Origin: Anaerolineales bacterium
Lineage (GTDB): Bacteria > Chloroflexota > Anaerolineae > Anaerolineales > UBA4823
Direction of reading: 5' to 3'
Length of the DNA stretch: 64,000 bases
Assembly (NCBI GenBank): GCA_016929095.1
Contig: JAFGJM010000017.1
Span: 56,432 to 120,431 of the forward strand
In this document: in pieces, positions 8,270 to 17,503 of the stretch
How positions within the stretch are numbered: position 1 is the stretch's first letter
Layout: each line of letters opens with the position of its first letter
The notes under the pieces: model-generated
What the model was told of the DNA's origin: nothing
The model's input: only the letters and a program-made list of their open reading frames with translations
Database searches by the model: none
Program-made: the position numbers and the translations under genes

Positions 8270-10516
8270 ATGATCTTAAAAAACCTGTTACGCCGTAAAT
8301 TTAGAACAATATTAACGATTTTGGGAATTTCTATTGGCGTCGCGGCGATCATCAGCCTGGGCAGTTTATCGGAAGGTTTGCAGTCGGGGTACAACGCTAT
8401 GCTTACCGGCAGTAAAGCAGATCTTATCCTGAGCCAGCCCGATGCGATCGATATCAGTTATAGCTCCGTCGATGAAAAAGTTGGTGAAAAATTAATGAAT
8501 ATGCCGGAAGTATCCCAGGCAAGCGGCATGATCCAGGGATTCACACAAGCGGAAGGCGAGCCATTTTTCTTCGTTTTTGGGTATCCAAAGGATAGTTTTG
8601 TTTTGGATCGATTTGTAATAAAAGAGGGCATTTCATTATTTTCTAATGAAGCCTTAAAATATAAAGGCGATCCAATTCTATTAGGCTCTGCTGCTGCAGA
8701 AGTATTTGATAAATCTCCCGGGGATTCTTTGAGATTGACCGGTAGTCTTTATCGAGTGGTGGGGATTTATGAAACCGGCGATGCTTTTGAAGATGCAGGC
8801 GCTGTATTATCTCTGGAAGATGCTCAAGTTTTATTAGGGAAACCACGTCAGGTAAATCTGTATTATATAAAACTCTCCGATCCTGGGTTGCGTGATCGAT
8901 TCTTAGCAAAAGCTGAACGCCAATGGTCTGATTTATCGATATCGGGAACCCAGGAGTTTTCGGAAAACCAAACCTTTTTGGAGTATTTAGAAGGGTATAT
9001 TTGGGCTATTGGTGGGTTAGCGATCATTATCGGCGGTATTAGTATGATGAACTCTCAACTCATGTCGATTTTTGAACGAACGCGTGAGATAGGTGTGCTG
9101 CGCGCTGTGGGATGGAGTCAATGGCGGATCTTATGGATGATCCTTGGCGAATCGATATTTGTTTGTATATCGGGGGGCATTCTTGGCACGGCAGTTGGCT
9201 GGTTAATTATATATATATTATCCCAGGTTTCTGTTTCATTTAAATGGGGAAACACATCCATTTCTAGTGATTTAATCGTTGAAGCCCTTGTTGTGGTGAT
9301 CGTTTTAGGGATTATCGGAGGGTTATATCCCGCCTGGAGAGCATCGCGATTACACCCTATTGAGGCATTACGATATGAGGGAGGCGGTGGTGGGAAGATT
9401 CGACGCTTGCCCGTGGGAGGTATGGCTGTTCAAAGTTTATGGCAAAGAACCACCCGTACATTATTAACGATAACAGTCATTGGCTTTACCGTAGGGGCAA
9501 TCATGGCATTGGATGGCATGATGGGAGGTTTGAAGGACGATTTTGATAAAATGTTTTTAGGGACTGATATGCAGATTATTATCCGCCAGGGAGATATCGC
9601 AGATACCAGTTTGAGTGCCATCGATGAGCGGATCGGTGATAAAATTTCAGCTTATCCTGAAGTAAAAACAATCAGCGGAATACTATTAACCGCAGTAGTC
9701 ATGCCAGATTCGGGCGGTTTTTTCATGGTTTTTGGCGCAGCTCCAAATGAACAAGCGATCAACCGCTTCAAAATTATTGAAGGAAAAACACTAAGCACGA
9801 ACCGCCAAATCATGCTTGGGAAATTTATGGCCGATACACTTAACAAACAGGTGGGTGACACAATCGATTTATCGGGTTCGCGGTTTAGAATCGTGGGAAT
9901 TTACGAATCAAGTGTTTCTTGGGAAGAAATGGGAGGTGTTCTCACGATCAGGGATGCCCAAATATTCATCGGTCGCCCACGCAAAGTGACCATGTATGGA
10001 ATCTCGCTAAAGGATCCATCTCAGGCGGTTAATATCGTGGAAAAGATTAACCGAGAATTTCCCGATGTTCACGCTGCCCTGAGTGGAGATTTTGCAAATG
10101 AAATGCCGGATTTTCAAAATTCCGAAGGGATGATGAGTGGAATTTCTCTGATCGCAGTCATTGTGGGCGGGGTTGGGGTGTTGAATGCCATGTTGATGTC
10201 GGTCTTTGAAAGGACCCGTGAAATTGGTGTTTTACGGGCTTTAGGCTGGCGAAGGCGGAATGTATTAAGAATGATATTACAAGAATCGGTTATGTTAGGG
10301 TTATTAGGAGGCGGGGTAGGTATCTTGATCGCATTCATCCTAAGTTTGCTGTTGCCTCACGCTGCAGGTTTTGGCGAGGTGTTAAAAACCTCCTGGGAGA
10401 TTGGTGTATTCATCCGGGCGATATTCGTTGCTTTTACATTGGGTCTGGTTGGAGGTCTCTATCCGGCGTACCGTGCAACGAGATTATTGCCCGTGGAAGC
10501 ATTGCGATATGAATGA
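8270..10516 (+). CDS. MacB/FtsX-type ABC transporter permease, tandem-duplicated single chain
   Basis: This protein of about 748 residues is the membrane part of a MacB/LolCDE-like mechanotransmission ABC transporter. It contains two complete copies of the same unit: an N-terminal membrane helix, an extracytoplasmic MacB_PCD domain, and three C-terminal helices. Matching marks are FRTILTILGISIGVAA versus TRTLLTITVIGFTVGA, FERTREIGVLRAVGW versus FERTREIGVLRALGW, and HPIEALRYE versus LPVEALRYE at the end of each half. One chain therefore supplies both permease halves. The start chosen is ATG 8270 because GGAAG stands six bases before it; a TTG at 8240 would add ten residues but has no such site. 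Partners are the adaptor and ATPase downstream. The exported substrate is unknown. Confidence 0.9.
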   Translation: MILKNLLRRKFRTILTILGISIGVAAIISLGSLSEGLQSGYNAMLTGSKADLILSQPDAIDISYSSVDEKVGEKLMNMPEVSQASGMIQGFTQAEGEPFFFVFGYPKDSFVLDRFVIKEGISLFSNEALKYKGDPILLGSAAAEVFDKSPGDSLRLTGSLYRVVGIYETGDAFEDAGAVLSLEDAQVLLGKPRQVNLYYIKLSDPGLRDRFLAKAERQWSDLSISGTQEFSENQTFLEYLEGYIWAIGGLAIIIGGISMMNSQLMSIFERTREIGVLRAVGWSQWRILWMILGESIFVCISGGILGTAVGWLIIYILSQVSVSFKWGNTSISSDLIVEALVVVIVLGIIGGLYPAWRASRLHPIEALRYEGGGGGKIRRLPVGGMAVQSLWQRTTRTLLTITVIGFTVGAIMALDGMMGGLKDDFDKMFLGTDMQIIIRQGDIADTSLSAIDERIGDKISAYPEVKTISGILLTAVVMPDSGGFFMVFGAAPNEQAINRFKIIEGKTLSTNRQIMLGKFMADTLNKQVGDTIDLSGSRFRIVGIYESSVSWEEMGGVLTIRDAQIFIGRPRKVTMYGISLKDPSQAVNIVEKINREFPDVHAALSGDFANEMPDFQNSEGMMSGISLIAVIVGGVGVLNAMLMSVFERTREIGVLRALGWRRRNVLRMILQESVMLGLLGGGVGILIAFILSLLLPHAAGFGEVLKTSWEIGVFIRAIFVAFTLGLVGGLYPAYRATRLLPVEALRYE

Positions 10517-10582
10517 GTTTTGTGATTATCTCGGTTATTGCGTATAATCACGGATGGTGAATTCGAAAGGAGTTGTTTGAAT

Positions 10583-11728
10583 ATGAAGCATTACAAAGCA
10601 TCTCTGTGGCTTTTTATAATTTTCGGCATATTATTGGTTAGCGTTTCTTGTAGTGGAATATCCAATAAAACCGCTGAAACACCCGAACCGGTAGCATCAG
10701 ACAATATTGCACCCATAGTGAGTGCTACCGGAGTGGTTAAACCGGCAAAATGGTCAAAACTGAGCATGTCAGTTACCGGTCTGGTGGAAGAAATCCTGGT
10801 AGAAGAAGGCGATATCGTCGAAGCTGGCCAGGTCTTGATCCGTTTGGAAGGTCGGGAGGAATTATTGACTGCAGAGCTGGCAGCACAAACAGCAGTGATT
10901 AGCGCTACACAGACACTGGATGCCTTGTATGAAAACAATGAATTAAGAAAGGCGGCATTACTTAAAACGATCGCCGATTCTGGCGATGCCGCCCGACAGG
11001 CTCGTTACCATCTGGATAACTACCTTCTTCCCTCGACATTAAAAGGCTTGAGTTCAATTGAAGCGGTTGAGGTTTCGAAGGAAAAATATATTCAGGCCTG
11101 GGCTGCCTATGAACCTTATATGAACGAACCTTTTAATAATGAAAAACGCAAAGATTTAAAAGAAGATATGGAAATGGCTCAAAGCGATTATAACCAGGCT
11201 GTTCGCCACTTGAATTATGAAGTGGAATTAAATCAGGCTGAGGCTGCCTTTGAGAAGGCTCAAGCGGATTATGAAAAAGTGAAAGATGGACCAGACCCGG
11301 ATGATCTGACGTTGACAAATGCATTATTGGATCAAGCCAATGCCAATTTATCCGCCACAAAAGCTGCATTAGCCGATCTGGAATTCAAAGCGCCGTTTGC
11401 CGGCGTGATAAGCGAGATAACTGTTCGAATTGGTGAGTGGATATCCCCCGGAATACCGGTGATAGCTATGGCAGACTTAAAACATTTACGGGTGGAAACG
11501 ACCGATTTGAATGAAATCGATGTCGCGCGTGTGGATGTTGGAGACCATGTCGAAGTAACCTTTGATGCGTTACCCGATGTGGTCGTACAAGGTGAAGTTA
11601 CCCATGTATCTCCAAAAGCTTCGGAAGGGTCTGGCGTTAACTATACCGTAATCATCGAATTAACAGAAATTCCCGATCAATTACGCTGGGGGATGACAGC
11701 GTTTGTTGATATCGAGATTTCCGAGTAG
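10583..11728 (+). CDS. HlyD/RND-type adaptor (membrane fusion) lipoprotein of the ABC exporter
   Basis: The protein of about 381 residues starts with a hydrophobic leader ending in a Cys (LLVSVSCSG), fitting a lipoprotein, although the residue at -3 is atypical. A biotinyl-lipoyl-like domain follows (VTGLVEEILVEEGDIVEAGQ), then long coiled-coil helices (about 100-260), then the second lipoyl half (FKAPFAGVISEITVRIGEW) and a beta-barrel domain. Such adaptors couple the permease to outer layers and pass substrates on. ATG 10583 is preferred over the earlier in-frame start because AAAGGAG at 10566-10572 precedes it. It sits between the permease and the ATPase on the same strand, forming one export operon. 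Confidence 0.88.
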   Translation: MKHYKASLWLFIIFGILLVSVSCSGISNKTAETPEPVASDNIAPIVSATGVVKPAKWSKLSMSVTGLVEEILVEEGDIVEAGQVLIRLEGREELLTAELAAQTAVISATQTLDALYENNELRKAALLKTIADSGDAARQARYHLDNYLLPSTLKGLSSIEAVEVSKEKYIQAWAAYEPYMNEPFNNEKRKDLKEDMEMAQSDYNQAVRHLNYEVELNQAEAAFEKAQADYEKVKDGPDPDDLTLTNALLDQANANLSATKAALADLEFKAPFAGVISEITVRIGEWISPGIPVIAMADLKHLRVETTDLNEIDVARVDVGDHVEVTFDALPDVVVQGEVTHVSPKASEGSGVNYTVIIELTEIPDQLRWGMTAFVDIEISE

Positions 11729-11738
11729 GATGGGTGTC

Positions 11739-12578
11739 ATGACAAAAGAAAATCGCTGGCTTATTGAGACGGTTGATCTCACCCGCGTTTACGGAGACGG
11801 CGAGGTGATCAATGCACTCGATCACGTCAATTTGCATATTGCCGACGGGGAATTGGTGGCGGTGATGGGACCCAGCGGGAGCGGTAAAAGTACGTTACTC
11901 AATGTGATCGGTGCTCTGGACGCGCCCACCAGCGGTAAAGTGCTGATTGATGGTATCGACCTGGCAGAGATCAAAGACAAAGATCACTTTCGTGCTAAAA
12001 CTGTGGGTTTTATGTTTCAATTGCACAACCTTATTCCCACACTTACTGCTCGTGAAAATGTTGAGGTACCCATGATGGGGCAATCTGGTGCAAGCAGCCG
12101 GTATAAGCGCTCGGTAGAACTATTGGAGCTGGTCGGATTAGCAGAACGTATGAACCACCTTCCCGGTCAATTATCCGGCGGGCAACGCCAAAGAGTTGCG
12201 GTGGCGCGCTCTTTGGCCAATAATCCGCGTCTGGTATTAGCCGATGAACCGACGGGTAGTTTGGATACCACCGCTGGACAGGAATTAATGAGATTGCTCA
12301 AGGATTTAAATGCAAGCCAGGGGACAACGTTTTTAGTTGTTACGCATGATCTTTCTGTCGCCCAGCAAACACGCCGGGTTTTGGTTATGGAGGATGGAAA
12401 AATTATTCGAGAAGATATCATCGGTTCACCGATTGAGGAAGATTTAAAAATGTGGCGGCACTCCGAATTGGGAAAACGGCTATTAGCTGATGATCAGGCA
12501 ACGATGGCGCGTTTTAATATCAACGATAATCAAAAAGATGCTGTCGTTGAATTATTGTCGTGTGCAAATAACAAATAA
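11739..12578 (+). CDS. ABC transporter ATP-binding protein (MacB/LolD family)
   Basis: This 279-residue ATPase drives the preceding permease. Walker A GPSGSGKS is at residues 44-51, the signature LSGGQ at 145-149, and Walker B with the family-specific LADEPTGSLDT at about 166-176. The EPTGSLD wording is typical of the MacB/LolD/FtsE class, matching the permease type. The start at 11739 is chosen because AGGA lies eight bases upstream; ATG 11730 would add three residues. It begins ten bases after the adaptor stop. The C-terminus extends about 40 residues past the usual end, with no recognised domain. Confidence 0.93.
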   Translation: MTKENRWLIETVDLTRVYGDGEVINALDHVNLHIADGELVAVMGPSGSGKSTLLNVIGALDAPTSGKVLIDGIDLAEIKDKDHFRAKTVGFMFQLHNLIPTLTARENVEVPMMGQSGASSRYKRSVELLELVGLAERMNHLPGQLSGGQRQRVAVARSLANNPRLVLADEPTGSLDTTAGQELMRLLKDLNASQGTTFLVVTHDLSVAQQTRRVLVMEDGKIIREDIIGSPIEEDLKMWRHSELGKRLLADDQATMARFNINDNQKDAVVELLSCANNK

Positions 12579-12623
12579 AACGAGAAGTGAGGAATTAACT
12601 TTTGATTTTTTGCGGGATTCCCC

Positions 12624-13688
12624 CTATGTCACAATCACGGGAGTCCCCATGCCTTTTTGTTCCCAATCGGTACGTGATTTTATAGGGGTTGTGTACGTTG
12701 GCGTTGTCCAGCGGAATATCCATTTGGCATCTTCGTTACGCATATTGACACAACCATGACTCATCTGAATGCCAAAATTATTGTGCCAATAGGTGCCATG
12801 AAGGGCGACACCGGTTTCGGTGAAAAAGCATGTCCAGGGTACGCCGGGGAGTGAGAAACGGTCGTTTTTATCATCATCCGGATTTCCGGAAACACTGCCC
12901 ATATGTTTGTTGGGCATTTTTGAATAGATATTGAATTTCCCTTTTGGCGTTTCAGTAGGAATTCCGTTTTTTGACCGCAAACGGCTGCGTATCCCGGTGG
13001 AGACTCTGGTAGAGAAAACCACTTCATTGTATTCCAGGGCTTTTAAAGTTTGATATCCAACAGAGATCTCAATGCGTTTTTTCCCAATGGGGACATCGGG
13101 TGAGAGAGGAGAAATTTCTTCATCAGGGATAGGGCGAAGGTGCGCTGCCGGTAAATAATAGCTGAGGGTATCGGTGAGTTCGGAGGTGATTTCATACCAT
13201 GGGGTATGATCCGGTCCATCTACGATGCCTGTAACCCAATGCGTGGTTTCATAATAAATCGGCATGGAGTTCCACATACTCCATTTCCCCTTGACTAATT
13301 GATATGCCGGCGAGTAGGGTACTGTTAATTCCGCTAATTGACCGGAATCCGGTATATAACTAAGCGGTTCATTCAATTGTACTTTTACTTTTTGAATATG
13401 GGCGCTATGAAGGTACCCTCCCCAAACTTTATACCAAAGCGGGTTATAAGAAGGTCCTTCTGATGATGTGATCTCATCGTATACATGCACAAGCTGGTCA
13501 CGGTAGCGTTTCCCGATTATATCGCTTTCATCATTTGGTTTGGCGTAAAGGTCAATTTCAGTAACGGCAATTCTGGCAATCTCTCCGTAGCCTTCCTCCA
13601 GGTAATAGGGAAATACCGGTCGAAAAGCCAGGGTGCCCAACGCAAGACCGCTAAGTTTAAGAAAATCACGCCTAGAGATGCGTTTCAT
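12624..13688 (-). CDS. Tat-exported L,D-transpeptidase (YkuD domain)
   Basis: L,D-transpeptidases make 3-3 cross-links in peptidoglycan or attach proteins to it outside the cytoplasmic membrane. The 354-residue protein opens with a twin-arginine signal (ISRRDFLKLSG, then a hydrophobic stretch), so it is probably exported folded. Residues about 30-200 contain SH3-like beta-rich segments. The YkuD catalytic domain is C-terminal, with the conserved HGTYWHNNFG and SHGCVNM motifs whose His and Cys form the active site. It converges on the exporter operon, with only 45 bases between the stops. The response regulator gene lies just upstream on the same strand. Confidence 0.92.
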   Translation of the reverse strand: MKRISRRDFLKLSGLALGTLAFRPVFPYYLEEGYGEIARIAVTEIDLYAKPNDESDIIGKRYRDQLVHVYDEITSSEGPSYNPLWYKVWGGYLHSAHIQKVKVQLNEPLSYIPDSGQLAELTVPYSPAYQLVKGKWSMWNSMPIYYETTHWVTGIVDGPDHTPWYEITSELTDTLSYYLPAAHLRPIPDEEISPLSPDVPIGKKRIEISVGYQTLKALEYNEVVFSTRVSTGIRSRLRSKNGIPTETPKGKFNIYSKMPNKHMGSVSGNPDDDKNDRFSLPGVPWTCFFTETGVALHGTYWHNNFGIQMSHGCVNMRNEDAKWIFRWTTPTYTTPIKSRTDWEQKGMGTPVIVT

Positions 13689-13721
13689 AGTCCCTGGATT
13701 ATACTTGAAAAAAACAGTGAT

Positions 13722-14447
13722 TTATTTACTTGATGATTTCCCTGTTTGGCCTATAGGGCGGGTATCTTGAATTATTTGTGTAATCAAACCCAGTTGGCGC
13801 GCTTTCTCAATGGCTGCCGTTTTATTACCTACTTCCAGGCGTACATAGGCTTCTGAGAGAAGATTCCGGAAGGTGGAGTGGGCAATATTCATCTTTTGGG
13901 CAATCTCTTCGAGGCTTTCATCGGGATAAGCGGAAGTCAGAGACAACGCTTCTATTTGACGAGAGGTTAAGATTTGAGATAATGATGAATCACGCGCTTG
14001 AGTCATGAATTGGTAAGCATATTCGCTGAGGAAAATACCGCCGCCATGGATACAGCGCACAATTGAGGGTAATTGCTTGATCAGTTGGTTATCATCCTTC
14101 AAGATAAACCCACGAGCGCCAGAGTTCATAGCGGCTTGAATTAATGTGCGTTCGGTATGCATGGAGATAACTAAAATTTTTAAGTCAGGGTAGATTTGAA
14201 GAAGTTTTGGTATTTGATATAAAATGGGATAGGGGTTATGATTATTGGGAGAAATGGGGACTTGAACATCTAGAATCAATACATCAACGGCATTGGTTGA
14301 TAAATTTTTTTCCAATGCTTCCCCGTATGTGATCATCGCTACGATTTCAATATCATCCGCATTTTCTAAGCGATATAAATAACCATCTAAAATGCCTTGA
14401 TGGTCATCCAGGATCGTTACTTTTATTCTTGCGTTTGAGCTTTGCAT
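13722..14447 (-). CDS. Response regulator with REC and LuxR/NarL-like DNA-binding domain
   Basis: The 241-residue protein has a receiver domain (residues about 8-130): acidic pair ILDDHQG, phosphoacceptor in VLILDVQVP, and the conserved Lys in GFILKDD. A NarL/FixJ-type helix-turn-helix follows (LTSRQIEALSL, then LEEIAQKMNIAHSTFRNLL), ending with a Lys/Ala-rich tail. It probably controls transcription on phosphorylation by a partner kinase, which is not encoded nearby; the truncated PAS/GAF protein at the left edge is a distant candidate only. The target genes are unknown. The recognition helix deviates from the LuxR consensus. Confidence 0.85.
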   Translation of the reverse strand: MQSSNARIKVTILDDHQGILDGYLYRLENADDIEIVAMITYGEALEKNLSTNAVDVLILDVQVPISPNNHNPYPILYQIPKLLQIYPDLKILVISMHTERTLIQAAMNSGARGFILKDDNQLIKQLPSIVRCIHGGGIFLSEYAYQFMTQARDSSLSQILTSRQIEALSLTSAYPDESLEEIAQKMNIAHSTFRNLLSEAYVRLEVGNKTAAIEKARQLGLITQIIQDTRPIGQTGKSSSK

Positions 14448-14636
14448 TTTGGCCTAAGAATATCGCAAAATCACCTGTTGCGCAAGGCTTTACTAGGTGA
14501 AAATCCGTACAAATGTCTATCGAAAACCGACAATTGTCTATGTACATTGCAGCGATTTCTTGATATATATTATCTTAGTAAATACTAAAGGAGCGTCCAA
14601 AAAAGCATCCTCACATAGCGGGGGAGGCGGGATAGA

Positions 14637-14670
14637 ACAAGGTGGGTGTGAGGGGGAACACCCACCTTGT
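14637..14670. repeat. Strong inverted repeat (13-base arms)
   Basis: ACAAGGTGGGTGT (14637-14649) is followed after eight bases by its exact reverse complement at 14658-14670. No T-run follows on either strand, so it is a hairpin of unknown role and not a clear terminator. Confidence 0.6.
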
Positions 14671-14681
14671 ATTTAATGATG

Positions 14682-14714
14682 AAATCGCTTGATTAAAAAT
14701 CAAGCGATTTTTTT
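14682..14714 (-). terminator. Hairpin with A/T tract directly downstream of tRNA-Pro
   Basis: AAATCGCTTGATT (14682-14694) and its reverse complement (14698-14710) form a 13-base stem with a three-base loop. The T-run at 14708-14715 lies on the plus-strand side. The hairpin begins right after the tRNA 3' end on the minus strand and probably ends its transcript, possibly working in both directions. Confidence 0.55.
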
Positions 14715-14792
14715 TGGTCGGGGCGCCGGGAATTGAACCCGGGACCTCTTGCACCCCATGCAAGCGCGCTAGCCGGACTGCGCCACGCCCCG
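14715..14792 (-). tRNA. tRNA-Pro (anticodon GGG)
   Basis: The minus strand folds as a tRNA. The seven-base acceptor stem pairs CGGGGCG with CGCCCCG, the anticodon stem is CTTGC/GCAAG around the loop ATGGGGT (anticodon GGG, reading CCC and CCU), and the T arm contains GGTTCAATTCC. A discriminator A and an encoded CCA (ending at 14715) follow. The total is 78 bases including CCA. It is a single tRNA gene between the response regulator and the his operon. Confidence 0.95.
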
Positions 14793-14849
14793 AACTCCAC
14801 GATTTTACACCAGCTTACCAGAGGTGACAAGGTCTTGAATATTAGATTT

Positions 14850-16025
14850 TTACCTGGTATCGAAAACTGCACGGATACCAGCATTGATGTCATCCCAAAT
14901 TTCTGCTCCGGCAGATTTGAGAGCATCCATCTTGGTTTCCGTGCGGGCAATTCCCCAGGCATGAAAACTGGTAGGAACGCCTATATCGTTTAGCATGGAC
15001 GCTGCCTGCTTCGTACTCGGGATACTGGCGGCTGTATCTTCAAAAATATGAATATCCATGGGGGGCAGTTGCCTGAAAAAATTATTTTCGCCGCGATTGA
15101 TCCACCGTTCGGCAGCTAATAACGCTTCAATGCTATCTTTGGTAACCGCTGCCCCGATAGCGCCTAAAGCGGAAATTAGAGATGGTTTGCCTAGCTGGTC
15201 GGGTTTACCGTTGGTAAGTTTCGCCAAACGATAAGTATGACCAAAGCCCACCAGGGGGATGCCGCCTAAATCCACGGTTTTTAATGCCAAATCCGCCTCA
15301 GGCGAGTAAGAAAGCAGCGGCTCATTCACATCAGACAGTGCTGAAGGTCTACCCGTGTAGGCTACCAGGTGAATCTTATTAAGTACCCAGTCTTTCATCA
15401 GCTTCTTTGCAAGCTCTCTATCTAACATGGGTTGATCGAAAGCTTTCAGAAGCGAAATGGTTTTTATTTTTGCAGGTAACCGATATACACTTTTATAGAG
15501 TTTGCTTCCCAAAACATTTTGTTGGAAAATTTGTGTAACAGGCGAAAGATTGATATTGCGGGTGTGGCTTAATATTTTATCCAAGAGCGGGTGGGATGGC
15601 AGATGACGGAAAGGCATATTCATCATACCTGTTTGGTTAGCTTGCAAAGCTGCCTTCGAAGGGAAACACCCAGGTTTAAGAACCCTACCAACTCGTTTTG
15701 CCGTTTGAGAAAAATCAACCGGAGGACATTCAGGGTTAAGACCACACAATTGGTCACATGCCTGATAAAGGTCTCCGGAAATATTCAACTCAGGGTATTG
15801 GGCTTGTATCCGATCAAAAATTTCTACCAGGCATAAAGGGACAATATCGAATTCGCTGGATATATTGTGCGCCTCGAATTGACTAAGAGTTCTTTCGTCA
15901 TATGAAATTGTTTCCAATCCCATACGTTTTGTGAACCAGTTGAGTGTAGCATGGGCTGCTTTTCGGTAACCTCCTGGATTTACCAGCACACCATCTATAT
16001 CCAGTAATAAAACAAGCTGACTCAC
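14850..16025 (-). CDS. HAD-superfamily hydrolase, last gene of the his operon (candidate histidinol-phosphate phosphatase)
   Basis: This 391-residue protein begins with the HAD motif I LLLDIDGVLV (nucleophile Asp9, acid/base Asp11). A motif II candidate is VAYTGRPS, and a motif IV candidate is IHIFEDTAAS near the C-terminus. Its long middle part is a cap or insertion not recognised here. It starts with GTG at 16025, overlapping the hisE stop by four bases (GTGA), so it is translated with the his genes. The operon otherwise lacks histidinol-phosphate phosphatase: hisB here is only the dehydratase. This HAD enzyme is therefore a reasonable candidate for that missing step, but no family-specific motif proves it, and general phosphatase activity is an alternative. 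Confidence 0.72.
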   Translation of the reverse strand: MSQLVLLLDIDGVLVNPGGYRKAAHATLNWFTKRMGLETISYDERTLSQFEAHNISSEFDIVPLCLVEIFDRIQAQYPELNISGDLYQACDQLCGLNPECPPVDFSQTAKRVGRVLKPGCFPSKAALQANQTGMMNMPFRHLPSHPLLDKILSHTRNINLSPVTQIFQQNVLGSKLYKSVYRLPAKIKTISLLKAFDQPMLDRELAKKLMKDWVLNKIHLVAYTGRPSALSDVNEPLLSYSPEADLALKTVDLGGIPLVGFGHTYRLAKLTNGKPDQLGKPSLISALGAIGAAVTKDSIEALLAAERWINRGENNFFRQLPPMDIHIFEDTAASIPSTKQAASMLNDIGVPTSFHAWGIARTETKMDALKSAGAEIWDDINAGIRAVFDTR

Positions 16026-16300
16026 CGTACACGTCTTCCCAGTTCCGACTCGATATCTTGGGGAGTTAACTGGCGGGCTGACAGTAAAACAAGGACATGA
16101 TAGGTTAGATCGGCTACTTCTTCGATCAGTCGTTGGTTCCCTTGCGCCTTGGCTGCCAGAATAACTTCAATAGCTTCCTCGCCTATCTTTTTTAAGATCT
16201 CATCTTCTCCTTGAGAGATGAGGCGGGCTGTGTAAGATTTTTCGGGTGTGGCTTGATCTCGTCTTTGACAAATGATATCAAAAAGACTGGATAGTGTCAT
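16022..16300 (-). CDS. hisE: Phosphoribosyl-ATP pyrophosphatase HisE
   Basis: HisE hydrolyses phosphoribosyl-ATP to phosphoribosyl-AMP and pyrophosphate, the second step of histidine synthesis. The 92-residue all-alpha protein shows the MazG-like metal-binding signature [14 protein letters not shown] with [14 protein letters not shown], whose acidic residues bind magnesium. It overlaps hisI by 23 bases, so the two separate enzymes (fused as HisIE in many bacteria) are probably translationally coupled. The stop overlaps the next gene, the HAD protein. Confidence 0.95.
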   Translation of the reverse strand: MTLSSLFDIICQRRDQATPEKSYTARLISQGEDEILKKIGEEAIEVILAAKAQGNQRLIEEVADLTYHVLVLLSARQLTPQDIESELGRRVR

Positions 16301-16622
16301 TATCTAATACCTTTCGATAAAAACAAGATGTCTGACCGGTGTGGCAGGAAGGTCCAGCCGGATTTACCAGGATGAGAAAGGCATCTTGGTCGCAGTCGAT
16401 ATAAACATCCACCAATTCCAGAGTGTTTCCGGACGTGGCGCCTTTTCGCCATAATTCTTGACGGCTTCTGGACCAAAACCAGACCTGGCGGGTTTTTAGG
16501 GTTAATTTCAAAGATTCTGCATTCATCCATGCCAGCATAAGTACTTGAGCGGTGTTTGCATCCTGAACGATGGCCGGCGCCAGACCGCGCTCATCATATA
16601 ATGGGTGTAAAGCTTCTGTCAT
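16278..16622 (-). CDS. hisI: Phosphoribosyl-AMP cyclohydrolase HisI
   Basis: HisI opens the purine ring of phosphoribosyl-AMP, the third step of the pathway. The 114-residue length is right for a single-domain enzyme. Visible hallmarks are [31 protein letters not shown] and the zinc ligands in [11 protein letters not shown] and [13 protein letters not shown]. It overlaps hisF upstream by four bases (ATGA) and hisE downstream by 23 bases. All key Cys residues are present. Confidence 0.96.
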   Translation of the reverse strand: MTEALHPLYDERGLAPAIVQDANTAQVLMLAWMNAESLKLTLKTRQVWFWSRSRQELWRKGATSGNTLELVDVYIDCDQDAFLILVNPAGPSCHTGQTSCFYRKVLDNDTIQSF

Positions 16623-17401
16623 TTATCTTTCTCCAGGCGAATTGGAATTCCTCTGGCAGACAGGTTTTTCTTTAATGCGCCGATTTCCAATACGCCATCG
16701 TGGAAAAGTGAGGCAGCCAGAGCAGCATCGGCATGACCTTCGGTAAGAATTTCAACGAAATGTTCGGGTTTTCCCGCTCCACCCGAAGCGATAACCGGTA
16801 CATGAACAGCCGTTGTAATTGCTTTGGTCAGGGGTAGATCATACCCCACCAAAGTTCCGTCCCGATCCATGCTGGTGAGCAGGATTTCACCAGCCCCCAA
16901 GGATACCCCTCGGACAGCCCATTCTACGGCGTCTAATGGCGTTGGCGTTCTTCCACCATCGATCACCACTTCCCACCGGTATGGCTCGCCGGGTTGTGAT
17001 ATCAGGCGGGCGTCAACCGCCAGCACGATACATTGGCTTCCAAATTGATCGGCGCCTTCGGAAAGCAGGGATGGATTGCGCACAGCCGCGGAATTCAGGC
17101 TGATTTTATCTGCGCCAGCTAATAATAACTTGCGCATGTCTTGCGGATTGCGGATGCCCCCGCCCACAGTGAGCGGCATGAACACCTGGTCGGCGACCTG
17201 GCGCACGGTGTCCACTACGGTGGCTTTACCTTCCGGCGTGGCTGAGATATCTAAAAAGACAAGCTCATCGGCACCGGCATCTTCGTAGGTGTGCGCCTGT
17301 TCCACAGGATCACCGGCATCTCGAAGATTGACAAAATGCACCCCTTTTACCACGCGACCATCGCGAATGTCCAGACAGGGAATGATGCGTTTGGCTAACA
17401 T
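16619..17401 (-). CDS. hisF: Imidazole glycerol phosphate synthase subunit HisF
   Basis: HisF is the cyclase half of the HisHF complex; it uses ammonia from HisH to make imidazole glycerol phosphate and AICAR. The 260-residue beta/alpha barrel starts with [20 protein letters not shown], containing the catalytic Asp of strand 1. It also carries [10 protein letters not shown] and [14 protein letters not shown] (second catalytic Asp), and the phosphate-binding [14 protein letters not shown] 102-base gap with a palindromic repeat separates it from hisA, the only sizeable gap inside this operon. Confidence 0.97.
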   Translation of the reverse strand: MLAKRIIPCLDIRDGRVVKGVHFVNLRDAGDPVEQAHTYEDAGADELVFLDISATPEGKATVVDTVRQVADQVFMPLTVGGGIRNPQDMRKLLLAGADKISLNSAAVRNPSLLSEGADQFGSQCIVLAVDARLISQPGEPYRWEVVIDGGRTPTPLDAVEWAVRGVSLGAGEILLTSMDRDGTLVGYDLPLTKAITTAVHVPVIASGGAGKPEHFVEILTEGHADAALAASLFHDGVLEIGALKKNLSARGIPIRLEKDK

Positions 17402-17427
17402 ATTTGGTAAATCCTCCCCCTCCCCAC

Positions 17428-17460
17428 CTCTCCCATTTTTGAAAGCGAAAATGGGGGAGG
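17428..17460. repeat. Palindromic repeat (CCCATTTT/AAAATGGG family), inside the his operon
   Basis: CCCATTTT at 17432-17439 pairs with AAAATGGG at 17448-17455, and the flanking CCTCTC/GGGGAGG extends the stem. Copies occur at 33436-33464, 33520-33545 and 37044-37078. Here it lies between hisA and hisF in the transcript and may affect mRNA stability. Confidence 0.7.
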
Positions 17461-17503
17461 AAAATTACTCGCTGTTCTCTTATATCTCATCATCACTGGC
17501 TGC

